Below, in pieces: positions 1 to 8,160 of a stretch of DNA of 27,241 nt; positions within the stretch are counted from its first letter, which is position 1; each line of letters starts with the position of its first letter. The position numbers and the translations under genes were made by a program. The notes under the pieces are model-generated. The model saw nothing but the letters and a program-made list of their open reading frames with translations. It had not been told where the DNA came from and did not search any database. Source of the DNA: Lentisphaeria bacterium (GTDB lineage Bacteria; Verrucomicrobiota; Lentisphaeria; Victivallales; Victivallaceae); the NCBI GenBank assembly GCA_900768505.1, contig CAAGED010000035.1, forward strand, positions 1 to 27,241, written 5' to 3'.

Positions 1-46
1 ACCAATTGAATCAAAGCGGCTCAAAAAGGTTTGGAAAAGGAAGAGC

Positions 47-90
47 GCGAGAAGGAAAGAACCTTTCCTCAAAAGGTTTTTCCTTCTCGC
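47..90. repeat. Long near-perfect hairpin
   Basis: A 12-base arm at 47-58 is exactly complementary to 79-90. Inside it, 60-66 pairs with 72-78 around a five-base loop, with one bulged base at 59, so 19 pairs form in total. There is no clear T-run on either side. It could be the 3' end of a transcript from beyond the window's left edge, a repeat, or the end of a small mobile sequence. No gene is visible in 1-240. Confidence 0.6.
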
Positions 91-122
91 ATCTAGCTTT
101 TGCATAAGCGACTAAATAAAGT

Positions 123-134
123 TTTATGCATAAA
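123..134. repeat. 12-bp palindrome within an imperfect direct repeat
   Basis: TTTATGCATAAA is a perfect palindrome. The stretch 102-120 (GCATAA, GACTAAA, AAA) recurs with small changes at 129-146, giving two imperfect direct copies 27 bases apart beside the pgk terminator. The role is unknown; it could be an operator-like site or chance in AT-rich DNA. Confidence 0.35.
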
Positions 135-142
135 GACTAAAC

Positions 143-179
143 AAAAAAAGCGGGATATCAATTTTCACTGATATCCCGC
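143..179 (-). terminator. Intrinsic terminator of pgk
   Basis: On the minus strand an 11-bp perfect stem (169-179 with 150-160, loop 161-168) is followed by seven T residues (A-run at 143-149). It lies about 60 bases after the pgk stop codon. Confidence 0.85.
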
Positions 180-240
180 AAATCAACGAGTTATTCATTT
201 CGTCAACTTCATGCTGACGCTGAAATCAACCCGGCAAAAA

Positions 241-1461
241 TTATTTGTCAGCCAAAACAACTACGCCCGGCAGCGCCTTGCCTTCCAAAAATTCCAATGA
301 TGCACCGCCGCCAGTGGAGATATGGCTCATCTTGTCAGCCAAACCACTCTGGTTAACCGCCGCAACCGAATCCCCGCCGCCAATAATGCTGACGGAATCA
401 GAATCCGCAACCGCCTGGCAGATCTTCATCGTGCCATCAGCGAAATTCGACATTTCAAAGCAACCCATCGGACCATTCCAAACCACGGTCTTGGCTCCGG
501 AAATTTCCTTGGCATAGAGTTCAATAGTCTTAGGGCCAATATCCAACGCCATATAACCATCCGGAATATCTTCGCCGACAAACATTGTTTTGGCGTCATT
601 GCTGAACGCATCCGCCGCCTTGTTGTCAACCGGCAACAGGAACTTAACATTTTTCGCCTTGGCCAACGCAATTGTCTCCTTGGCGGTATCCAACAATTCA
701 TCTTCGCAAAGTGAATTGCCAATCTTGTGACCCAACGCTTTGGCAAATGTATAAGCCATACCGCCGCCAATCAAAATGGTGTCAACTTTTTCCATCAATG
801 ACTTCAAAACTTCCAATTTACCGGAAACCTTGGCACCGCCGATGATGGCGACAAACGGACGTTTCGGATTTGCAACCGCATTGCCCAGATATTGCAACTC
901 TTTTTCCATCAGAAAACCAGCTACACAATTGGCCTTGTCCATAAACTCGGTGATAATTGCAGTAGAAGCATGTGCACGGTGTGCAGTACCGAAAGCGTCG
1001 TTGACATAAACGTCACCCAACTTGGCCAATTCCGCTGCAAATGCCTTTTGCGCAGCCTTTTCTTCCGGGGTCTTGCACTTCATATCCTCTTCCTTGTGGA
1101 AACGGGTATTCTCGCAAACCATAATTTCGCCGGCTTTCAAAGCCTTGGAGGCCGCAACTACCTTTTCGCCAACACAATCGTCTACAAACTTAACCTCTTT
1201 ACCCAACAAATGAGCCAGATAATCCGCCGCTGGCTTTACGCTGAACTCCGGAACCACTGCGCCTTTCGGACGACCCGTATGAGTCAACAATACCAATGAC
1301 GCACCATTAGCGATAATGTATTTGATTGTCGGCAACGCCGCTACAATACGAGTATCATCGGCAACCTTGCCATCTTTCAGCGGAACGTTGAAATCAACGC
1401 GCATAACCACATGTTTGCCGTTAAGGTTGATGTCTTTTACTGTTTTTTTATTCAAATTCAT
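241..1461 (-). CDS. pgk: Phosphoglycerate kinase
   Basis: This 406-residue cytosolic enzyme transfers a phosphoryl group between 1,3-bisphosphoglycerate and ADP in glycolysis. Visible family motifs are RVDFNVPL (21-28), the substrate-binding HTGRPKG (61-67), GGAKVSGKL (208-216), the nucleotide-site GGGDS (361-365) and the C-terminal TGGGASLEFLEG. The frame is open upstream, but the ATG at 1461 is chosen because NLNKKTVKDI matches the usual bacterial N-terminus and the longer version runs through the gap terminator. A weak GGGG-type ribosome site precedes it. The gene lies downstream of gap on the same strand, but a strong terminator separates them, so pgk probably relies on readthrough or its own promoter. 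The length is normal and no key residue is missing. Confidence 0.97.
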   Translation of the reverse strand: MNLNKKTVKDINLNGKHVVMRVDFNVPLKDGKVADDTRIVAALPTIKYIIANGASLVLLTHTGRPKGAVVPEFSVKPAADYLAHLLGKEVKFVDDCVGEKVVAASKALKAGEIMVCENTRFHKEEDMKCKTPEEKAAQKAFAAELAKLGDVYVNDAFGTAHRAHASTAIITEFMDKANCVAGFLMEKELQYLGNAVANPKRPFVAIIGGAKVSGKLEVLKSLMEKVDTILIGGGMAYTFAKALGHKIGNSLCEDELLDTAKETIALAKAKNVKFLLPVDNKAADAFSNDAKTMFVGEDIPDGYMALDIGPKTIELYAKEISGAKTVVWNGPMGCFEMSNFADGTMKICQAVADSDSVSIIGGGDSVAAVNQSGLADKMSHISTGGGASLEFLEGKALPGVVVLADK

Positions 1462-1499
1462 AATTACAACCCCGTTAATGTGAAAGATTTGTTTATAAC

Positions 1500-1535
1500 A
1501 AAAAACGGCGGGCGGTTTTGCCACCACCCGCCGTT
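1500..1535 (-). terminator. Intrinsic terminator between gap and pgk
   Basis: On the minus strand AACGGCGGG pairs with CCCGCCGTT, extended by a few more pairs including a G-U, and is followed by six T residues (A-run 1500-1505). It lies 60-95 bases after gap and within 75 bases of the pgk start, so it should uncouple the two glycolytic genes at least partly. Confidence 0.85.
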
Positions 1536-1594
1536 AGAATTCATCCGATATTCGACAAATTCATGCGTATTGAAAATACGTTTATCACAAATTA

Positions 1595-2590
1595 TTACTT
1601 GGCGATAACGCGAACCATTTCCAATACCTTGTTGGAGTAACCCCACTCATTGTCGTACCAGGAAACTACCTTTACAAAGGTCGGATCCAACTGAATGCCG
1701 GCACCCTTGTCAAATACTGATGTGCGGGACTCACCACGGAAGTCAGTTGAAACAACCTTTTCTTCAGTGTAACCGAGTACGCCCTTGAGCTCACCTTCGC
1801 TGGCAGCCTTCATGGCAGCGCAAATTTCATCATAGCTGGCAGCCTTTTCCAACTCAACAGTCAAGTCTACAACTGATACGTCGGAGGTCGGCACGCGCAT
1901 TGACATACCGGTAAGTTTTCCGTTCAAAGCCGGCAATACTTTGCCTACGGCCTTGGCAGCACCAGTGCTGGACGGAATAATGTTCTCAAGAATACCGCGA
2001 CCACCGCGCCAATCCTTCTTGGACGGACCGTCAACAGTCTTCTGAGTAGCAGTAGCAGCATGAACCGTGGTCATCAAACCGCGCTTGATACCGAAATTGT
2101 CGTTCAATACCTTGGCGATCGGAGCCAAGCAGTTGGTGGTGCAGGAGGCGTTGGAGATGATATTCTGACCAGCATAAGTCTTGTGATTTACGCCATATAC
2201 GAACATCGGAGTGTCATCCTTGGAAGGAGCTGACATGATAACTTTCTTAGCGCCGGCAGCAATGTGCTTGGCAGCCTTTTCCTTGTCAAGGAAGAGACCG
2301 GTTGATTCAACAACTACTTCAGCACCAACTTCGTTCCACTTCAAATTAGCCGGATCCATTTCCTGGGTCAAGCGAATCTTCTGGCCATTAACGATCAGAT
2401 TGCTGCCTTCTACGGAAATTTCACCTTCGAAAGCGCCGTGTACTGAATCGTACTTGAGCATGTAAGCCAAATATTCCGGATCCAACAAGTCGTTAATACC
2501 GACAATCTGAATATCCTTGAAATTCTTGACCGCTGCGCGGAAAACCATACGGCCGATACGACCGAAACCATTAATACCGACTTTTACCAT
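1595..2590 (-). CDS. gap: Type I glyceraldehyde-3-phosphate dehydrogenase
   Basis: This 331-residue protein oxidatively phosphorylates glyceraldehyde-3-phosphate to 1,3-bisphosphoglycerate, feeding pgk. It shows the N-terminal Rossmann motif GINGFGRIGR (5-14), an IND tripeptide (32-34) typical of NAD-dependent forms, the catalytic ASCTTNC with Cys150, the partner His177 in TTVHAATATQ, and the C-terminal SWYDNEWGYSN. The length is standard. An AAGGAG ribosome site lies about ten bases upstream of the ATG. A good promoter candidate lies about 130 bases upstream. It is followed by its own terminator and then pgk. Confidence 0.98.
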   Translation of the reverse strand: MVKVGINGFGRIGRMVFRAAVKNFKDIQIVGINDLLDPEYLAYMLKYDSVHGAFEGEISVEGSNLIVNGQKIRLTQEMDPANLKWNEVGAEVVVESTGLFLDKEKAAKHIAAGAKKVIMSAPSKDDTPMFVYGVNHKTYAGQNIISNASCTTNCLAPIAKVLNDNFGIKRGLMTTVHAATATQKTVDGPSKKDWRGGRGILENIIPSSTGAAKAVGKVLPALNGKLTGMSMRVPTSDVSVVDLTVELEKAASYDEICAAMKAASEGELKGVLGYTEEKVVSTDFRGESRTSVFDKGAGIQLDPTFVKVVSWYDNEWGYSNKVLEMVRVIAK

Positions 2591-2724
2591 TTTGGGATGA
2601 CTCCTTATTGGTTTTTTATTTTTGTTTAGCGAAAATAAATTTTCACGCTTTTGTTTTCACATCTGTATATGGAATTCAACTTTTCCAAGCTAATGGAAAA
2701 TTCATTTGAACACCACCATTGCTT

Positions 2725-2752
2725 AATATATAACTTATTTTTAAAAAGTCAA
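2725..2752 (-). promoter_or_regulatory. Candidate promoter of gap
   Basis: On the minus strand TTGACT (2752-2747) and TATATT (2730-2725) are separated by 16 bases, in an AT-rich stretch upstream of gap. Predicted transcription starts near 2718, giving a leader of about 130 bases. The architecture matches the candidates found before leuA and valS. Confidence 0.6.
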
Positions 2753-2805
2753 AAATGCAAAGCACATTATTCGATAAAAAAACACACATCTTTTTTATTC
2801 AGAAT

Positions 2806-2822
2806 GGTGTGACACTCACACC
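2806..2822. other. Stem-loop just after the GH20 gene
   Basis: GGTGTGA pairs perfectly with TCACACC around a three-base loop, 19 bases past the GH20 stop codon. There is no immediate T-run on the minus strand (T-rich DNA begins further on), so this is at best a weak terminator or an mRNA 3'-end stabiliser. Confidence 0.45.
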
Positions 2823-2840
2823 TTCCTGATTAATATCAAC

Positions 2841-4706
2841 TTACAACATCCAGGTGCTGGTAGCGCAGCGACGGTAATTCAAAGCCCACGCCGGCTCCTT
2901 AATCTCCGGATGATCCAGCAATTCCGGAATATCACTTATATTTCCGTCGATTAATTCGGCAATTCGACGTTTCAACTCCTGCAAACGTGCCACCTGCCCG
3001 GCCTGACGGATTTGAATAACTTCAAAGCCAAACGGCTTAAAGCATTTCATCCATTGCCGACGGAAAGACTCGGTAAGCGCTTCATATTGCCCGATCAATG
3101 CAGGAATTTCCACGTCGCGCAACCGCATTAATACATTTACATCCCGCTTTTTGTAGGCCGCCAATAATTTACGCCGCATACATACCTTCGCAGAAATCGT
3201 TTCCATCAGCAAGCAGGCATGATTTATATCACCAGCCTCATTTTCATGCCTGAAAACCTGCAGATCCGCCAATATTACATCATAATTCTTTTTTAATTCC
3301 AAGGCAAAATTACGGTTCATTTTACTGAATACCTGATAATTAAAGCCAAATAGCGGATCATCCCAAATCAACATGTGCGGGTAGTAGGCCTTATTGTTGT
3401 TTATCCGCAAATCCATATCACTTGCACGCACCTGAGCCTTGTAGGAGGCTTTGGCGATTGCCGCAAAACTTTTTTCCAACTTTTCTGTGTCGCCCTTGCC
3501 GCCGTAGGCTAAATCCGCCCCCCAGTGTAAACCGGCAAACGCCGAATCAAAAGCACAATATGCTCCGTCATCGCCCCACAAGGTAAAGAAAAATTCTTTC
3601 AATCCCGCCTCACGGCAGGCTTCAATACAAGCACCGCCGGCATGAGTAGTCATGTAGACATCATGCCACAATTTTGCCCAAGTCCATACTCCTGACCCCA
3701 TTAGCGGCTCAAAACCCAATTCCCGGTGTTTGGCAATTAAATCAGTATATATATTTTTATCAAAATGATAATAATCCCAGAAAACCAAATCCACATTGGC
3801 AGGAATCTTTTTTCGTACCGTTTCCGGAATTACTGTATTACGATCGTAATAATCCATATTTTTATTGCCCAGCCGGAAATACATGTCCGACCAAATCATC
3901 GGCTTCAATCCCGCCTTTCCGCAAATTTTATTGACCTTGGTCAAATGACGGTTAAAAAGCTCGAAGGCACTCTCGTAACCAAATTTATCCATAAAACGCC
4001 CTCGCCCTAAATCGTGGGTTTCATCCATGCCGATGTGAATCCGGCGGCTGGTCAAGGCTTCTGACCAGAACTTGACCATTTTCTGAATCAATTTGTAGGT
4101 TTCCGCATTGTCAACCATCACCACCCGGTCGGTATCACGCAATTTATTGTAGGCCGACATCCATTTGATTATCTGCTCCAAATGGCCAAGCGTTTGAATG
4201 CAGCCGATCATCTCAATGCCCAACTTGGCGGAATAAGCATCCAACCTTTTAATTTCATCCATGGAATAGGCACCACGGGCATATCCGAAGTAGGGTTCGC
4301 CGGGCAACTCATAAGTGTCTTCCGTGTAGAGCATGGCCATATTGTAACCCATCAGCGCCAGACGACGCAGCCAAGCCTTGAAATGTTCAACGCTCATTAC
4401 CCCGTTACGGGAAGCGTCCAGCATTATGCCAAAGGTATCAAAAACAATTGATTCATCAGCTTCCAGGCCGGATAAAGCATTCCCCACTCCCCGAGCCGCC
4501 GTTGCCACATTGCAATACTCCACCAAAAAAGAATCGCCAATTTTATGGCATTTGGAAACTCCTTTGCCGGTGATTTTTTGGAATTTAATCTTCACTCCGC
4601 AACCAGATTCGCTAATTGCGTACTCTTCACCCAAAGTTTCGAGCATATCCCACAATTCTTCGGGAGTATTCGCTTTGGACCAGGAGAGATTAACACTGCT
4701 CATCAT
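2841..4706 (-). CDS. Glycoside hydrolase family 20 beta-N-acetylhexosaminidase-like, cytosolic
   Basis: This 621-residue protein carries a GH20-type TIM barrel. A small alpha/beta domain (about 1-85, containing the family-like ATAARGVGNAL) precedes the barrel, which starts at FDTFGIMLDASRNG (about 90-102). The barrel includes GCIQTLGHLE and the hallmark catalytic Asp-Glu pair in HIGMDE (D228, E229). Family members remove terminal GlcNAc or GalNAc by substrate-assisted catalysis using the 2-acetamido group. There is no signal peptide or membrane segment, so it should act on imported oligosaccharides in the cytosol. The C-terminal ~200 residues are helical and unassigned. The first of two adjacent ATGs is used, seven bases after AAGGA. 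It follows the YhcH-like gene by 22 bases, almost certainly co-transcribed. The exact sugar specificity cannot be read from the sequence. Confidence 0.82.
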   Translation of the reverse strand: MMSSVNLSWSKANTPEELWDMLETLGEEYAISESGCGVKIKFQKITGKGVSKCHKIGDSFLVEYCNVATAARGVGNALSGLEADESIVFDTFGIMLDASRNGVMSVEHFKAWLRRLALMGYNMAMLYTEDTYELPGEPYFGYARGAYSMDEIKRLDAYSAKLGIEMIGCIQTLGHLEQIIKWMSAYNKLRDTDRVVMVDNAETYKLIQKMVKFWSEALTSRRIHIGMDETHDLGRGRFMDKFGYESAFELFNRHLTKVNKICGKAGLKPMIWSDMYFRLGNKNMDYYDRNTVIPETVRKKIPANVDLVFWDYYHFDKNIYTDLIAKHRELGFEPLMGSGVWTWAKLWHDVYMTTHAGGACIEACREAGLKEFFFTLWGDDGAYCAFDSAFAGLHWGADLAYGGKGDTEKLEKSFAAIAKASYKAQVRASDMDLRINNNKAYYPHMLIWDDPLFGFNYQVFSKMNRNFALELKKNYDVILADLQVFRHENEAGDINHACLLMETISAKVCMRRKLLAAYKKRDVNVLMRLRDVEIPALIGQYEALTESFRRQWMKCFKPFGFEVIQIRQAGQVARLQELKRRIAELIDGNISDIPELLDHPEIKEPAWALNYRRCATSTWML

Positions 4707-4728
4707 GCAATAATCCTTATGATTTGCT

Positions 4729-5214
4729 TTATTTATTCATCAAATAATCGTAATCAATTTTTACAATCATTTTTTTTACCGGACAACTTTTTTCATTCAC
4801 CGCCACCATCGGCATGTGCCCCTCGCCAGGGAAAAATATGGCAAATTTGCCAGGCTGCAAAATGAATTTATCGGAAACATCCGACTTAAAGGTGAAAAAT
4901 CCCACATCCTTGGAAGCATCAAATTCACTGATAACCGCCAAATCTTCCACCTCGCTGACAAAACAGAGCTCGCTGCCGTCAATCAAGGTTTGAATATCAA
5001 CGTATTTACGATGAACTTCAACCTTGCTCTCCGACAATAATTTCGTATTATAACTCTGAACATTGACAAAAAATTTATCGCCATCCAACTCATATCGGCC
5101 ATCCGGTGTCGACATTGCAGCATTATTGATGAAATCAAATGCTTTCCGCAATATTTCAGTATTCAAATATTGGTGATTCTTTAAATTCCTGTTAAAATCG
5201 ATAATCATTTCCAC
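4729..5214 (-). CDS. YhcH/YjgK/YiaL family protein (NanQ-like sugar anomerase)
   Basis: This 161-residue single-domain protein has the full family signature: DGRYELDGDKFFVNVQSY (38-55), the metal-site-like ESKVEVHRKYVDIQ (H68, D73, Q75), FFPGEGHMP (H133) and the terminal KKMIVKIDY. The fold is a cupin-like barrel. The E. coli relative NanQ speeds anomerisation of sialic acid, and other family members sit in sugar operons, so a role in equilibrating the anomers of an amino sugar is an inference here. A GAGG ribosome site lies upstream. The gene sits between the carboxypeptidase gene (50-base gap) and the GH20 gene (22-base gap), which supports a role in glycan use. Confidence 0.85.
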   Translation of the reverse strand: MEMIIDFNRNLKNHQYLNTEILRKAFDFINNAAMSTPDGRYELDGDKFFVNVQSYNTKLLSESKVEVHRKYVDIQTLIDGSELCFVSEVEDLAVISEFDASKDVGFFTFKSDVSDKFILQPGKFAIFFPGEGHMPMVAVNEKSCPVKKMIVKIDYDYLMNK

Positions 5215-5264
5215 ATCCTCATTACAAGATCGAACATTCTTTTACAACAATATATAATCCAGAC

Positions 5265-6434
5265 TTACTGCGCCTGGTTGTATCCCCAATCCAATAAACG
5301 CTTCACAAACGCATCCCGATCAATTGCCCGACCAAATCCGGTCACCACCGCCACCATACGACGATTATTGCGCATGCAGGTAACCGTTATGCAGGAACCT
5401 GCCCGGTTGGTAGTGCCGGTTTTTAGTCCGTCAACCCCGATATTTTCCCGCAGCAGACGGCGATTTGTATTATCCATCATCAATGCCCCCTTGGTTCCTT
5501 TTTCCCGGAACTCAGCCCGCGGCGTGGATGACCATTTATAAACAATCGGGAAACGCATCAGTTGCTCCGCCATTATAACTAACCCAACCGGACTGCTTAC
5601 CGAATCCTCCCGCCCTTCCGGCAAGCCGCAGGAGTTAATAAAACGTGTTCCAGGAAGACCCAGTTCAGTAGCCTTGGCATTCATCTTATCCACAAACGGC
5701 GAAATATTGCCGCCGCCCAAAAACTCCGCCACCATATAAGCAGCATCATTTGCGCTTTTTATTGTCATCGCCTTCATCAATTCACCCAGCGGCATGGTTT
5801 CGCGTGGATCGAGATAGACTTGACTGCCGCCGATTTTTGATGCCTGCGCCGAAATTTTAACCGGCGTATCAAGTGTCAGCTGATCATTTTTGGCAATCTC
5901 TTCAAAGGCGACCAGTAAAGTCATCAATTTGACCATCGAGGCAATCGGCGTTGGATCGTTCGGGTGCTTCGCCCACAAAACCCGGCGAGAGTCCAAATCC
6001 ACCAAAATTCCACTCCGCGCCGCCTTGGAAAACGGCAGTGTGCCAATGTTGCCATAAACGGTTCGATTGTCGAATTGCAGCGGTTTGCCAAAATTCGCAC
6101 CAAGCACCACCCCTTCGGAAGTAGTAACCGCCGGTACAAGATCCAGCGGATTTAACAAGTCATCATATTTTGCAAGAAAAACTCCCGTTACACCAACGGG
6201 AGTATCATTTTTTTTTTCGCCGTTTGCCGTCGGCATAACAATATCCAATGCCGGCTCTTTAGGCGCGTCGCCGTTTTCGATTGACTCAATTCCTTTATCG
6301 GAAGAGGTCTCCGTGCCGCTTTTATCCGCCCCGGATTTGGGACGCCAGAAGCAGCAAATTACAATAATATGCACCAAAACAATTATCAATGCGATAATCA
6401 AAATCTGGGGCAAAGCTGACTTACCATTTGACAT
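5265..6434 (-). CDS. D-alanyl-D-alanine carboxypeptidase (peptidase S11, PBP5/6 type)
   Basis: This 389-residue penicillin-binding protein removes the terminal D-Ala from peptidoglycan stem peptides in the periplasm. A single hydrophobic helix at about 9-29 follows a short basic start, with no clear cleavage site, so it looks like an N-terminal membrane anchor. A Glu/Lys/Ser-rich linker follows to about residue 80. All three active-site motifs are present: SMVK (S166-K169), SAN (227-229) and KTG (338-340). The C-terminal PBP5 beta-domain and its amphipathic anchor are absent; the chain ends about 50 residues after KTG. The ATG at 6434 is preferred over an upstream ATG at 6485 that would overlap leuA, because it places the hydrophobic helix normally. 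It lies 25 bases downstream of leuA. Confidence 0.9.
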   Translation of the reverse strand: MSNGKSALPQILIIALIIVLVHIIVICCFWRPKSGADKSGTETSSDKGIESIENGDAPKEPALDIVMPTANGEKKNDTPVGVTGVFLAKYDDLLNPLDLVPAVTTSEGVVLGANFGKPLQFDNRTVYGNIGTLPFSKAARSGILVDLDSRRVLWAKHPNDPTPIASMVKLMTLLVAFEEIAKNDQLTLDTPVKISAQASKIGGSQVYLDPRETMPLGELMKAMTIKSANDAAYMVAEFLGGGNISPFVDKMNAKATELGLPGTRFINSCGLPEGREDSVSSPVGLVIMAEQLMRFPIVYKWSSTPRAEFREKGTKGALMMDNTNRRLLRENIGVDGLKTGTTNRAGSCITVTCMRNNRRMVAVVTGFGRAIDRDAFVKRLLDWGYNQAQ

Positions 6435-6459
6435 AATTCTAAAACGATCCGTTTTTTGT

Positions 6460-8160
6460 TTATTTACCACTGCCGGCTGCCACATTTAACGCGCTGATCA
6501 GCGCAGTAAAGGCAGCCCGGTCGATATTGGAATGCATTCCGGCACCATATACCACCTGCCCGCTTTTGTGCATTTTTATTCCCACAAAAGCCAATGCCTT
6601 GGCATTAGCGTCACCGCCAAGCGTACGTTCAAAGAAATCCACCAGTGAAAACTCCGGCACCACCTCCTCACAACCCTTCAGTGCGTTCACCACTGCCGAA
6701 ATCGGACCGTTTCCCTCTCCACTTACCGGGATAACCTTATCTCCGGCCACAAAATTGAATCTTACGCCAATCCACTCGCCGTTTTTGCGCTCCAGAATCT
6801 CACGCTCAAAATCCTCCAGCTTGTAAAAACCTTGAATATTGACAAATTTCTCCATAAAAAGTTGATAAAGATCTTTTGAATCAAGCTCACGCCCGCTCTT
6901 GTCCGCCAACTCTTGAACCGCACTGCCAATCATCGGGTGCATTGCACGCGGCGGGTATATTCCAAACTCTTTCTCCAAAATAAATACCACACCACCCTTG
7001 CCGGACTGGCTGTTGATTCGTATCAAACGCTCATAACTGCTTCCAACGTCAGCCGGGTCAATGTGCAGATACGGCACTTTCCACCCCTGCTTGAAGTAAT
7101 CGGAAATCTCCTGCCGATTCTCCATTCCCTTACGAATTGCATCCTGATGTGAGCCAGAAAAGGCGGTAAACACCAGTTGTCCTGCGTATGGATGCCGCGG
7201 ATGCACGTCAATCCCGGAATTGCGTTCAACCACCTCCACAATATGGTTAAGGTTGGAAAAATCAAGTCCTGTTGCAATACCACGGGAGTGTAGATTCATC
7301 GCCAGAACCATCACATCCAGATTGCCGGTACGCTCGCCATGACCGAAAATTGTTCCCTCCACCCGGGTCGCTCCGGCCAGCAGCGCCATTTCGCTGGCGG
7401 CTACGGCGCACCCCTGATCGTTATGAGCGTGTAGACTTACCGTTGTTTCGTCCATAAATGGATACTCCCGGCAGAAATACTCAATCATATCGGCGTATTG
7501 GTTAGGCGGACGGCGCTCAACTGTCGCCGGCAGATTAAGTATAAAATCACAAGGTTTGGACGGTCCCCACATCCGTTTGATGTCAGAACACATGTCAATC
7601 ACAAAATCCAAATCGCTGTCGGTAAACTCCTCAGGCGAAAATTCGTAGGCGATTTTATCCTTAAGTCCACGCTTGGCAATTTCATCCATCACCATTTTTG
7701 TTCCATCCAGTGCCATCTGCTTGACTTCGGAACGGTTCTTACCAAAAACAAAACGTCCATGCAGATCGCTGCTGGCCACATAACAGTGCACAATGGCTTG
7801 AGAAACACCTTGAAGTGCATCAAAGGTTTTTTCAATCAAATGTTTGCGCGCCTGGGTAAGAACTGAAATGCGCACATCGTCCGGAATTAATTTTTCATCA
7901 ATCAGCTTGCGGACAAAATCAAAATCATCCTGAGACGCCGATGGAAAACCAACTTCAATCTCCTTGAAGCCGATTTTTAGCAGCATCATGAAATATTCCA
8001 ATTTTTTCTCCGGAGACATTGGTACCGGCAGTGCTTGATTACCGTCCCGGAGGTCAACTGAAGTCCATACCGGACTTTTGGTTATAACTCGATCCGGCCA
8101 TTGCCGATCGGTGAGTTTTATCGGTTCGGGGTAAACATATTTGGGATAATTGCTATTCAT
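6460..8160 (-). CDS. leuA: 2-isopropylmalate synthase, type-2 (long) form
   Basis: This 566-residue enzyme condenses acetyl-CoA with 2-oxoisovalerate, the first committed step of leucine synthesis. The HMGL-like TIM barrel contains the metal/substrate motif DLRDGNQ (36-42), HAHND (244-248) and GHGERTGNLD. The C-terminal part (from about 420) corresponds to the LeuA dimerisation/allosteric domain that binds leucine. The overall layout is the longer type found in actinobacteria and fungi rather than the E. coli type. The ATG at 8160 is chosen because AGG at 8172-8170 is then nine bases away; an in-frame ATG at 8166 is the alternative. The frame runs on to 8349, but that part is leader RNA. It is the first gene of a probable leuA-carboxypeptidase-YhcH-GH20 operon. 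Confidence 0.94.
   Translation of the reverse strand: MNSNYPKYVYPEPIKLTDRQWPDRVITKSPVWTSVDLRDGNQALPVPMSPEKKLEYFMMLLKIGFKEIEVGFPSASQDDFDFVRKLIDEKLIPDDVRISVLTQARKHLIEKTFDALQGVSQAIVHCYVASSDLHGRFVFGKNRSEVKQMALDGTKMVMDEIAKRGLKDKIAYEFSPEEFTDSDLDFVIDMCSDIKRMWGPSKPCDFILNLPATVERRPPNQYADMIEYFCREYPFMDETTVSLHAHNDQGCAVAASEMALLAGATRVEGTIFGHGERTGNLDVMVLAMNLHSRGIATGLDFSNLNHIVEVVERNSGIDVHPRHPYAGQLVFTAFSGSHQDAIRKGMENRQEISDYFKQGWKVPYLHIDPADVGSSYERLIRINSQSGKGGVVFILEKEFGIYPPRAMHPMIGSAVQELADKSGRELDSKDLYQLFMEKFVNIQGFYKLEDFEREILERKNGEWIGVRFNFVAGDKVIPVSGEGNGPISAVVNALKGCEEVVPEFSLVDFFERTLGGDANAKALAFVGIKMHKSGQVVYGAGMHSNIDRAAFTALISALNVAAGSGK

Noticed and set aside
1464..1527. Upstream extension of PGK
   Set aside because: It would start inside the gap terminator and adds residues not found in PGK.
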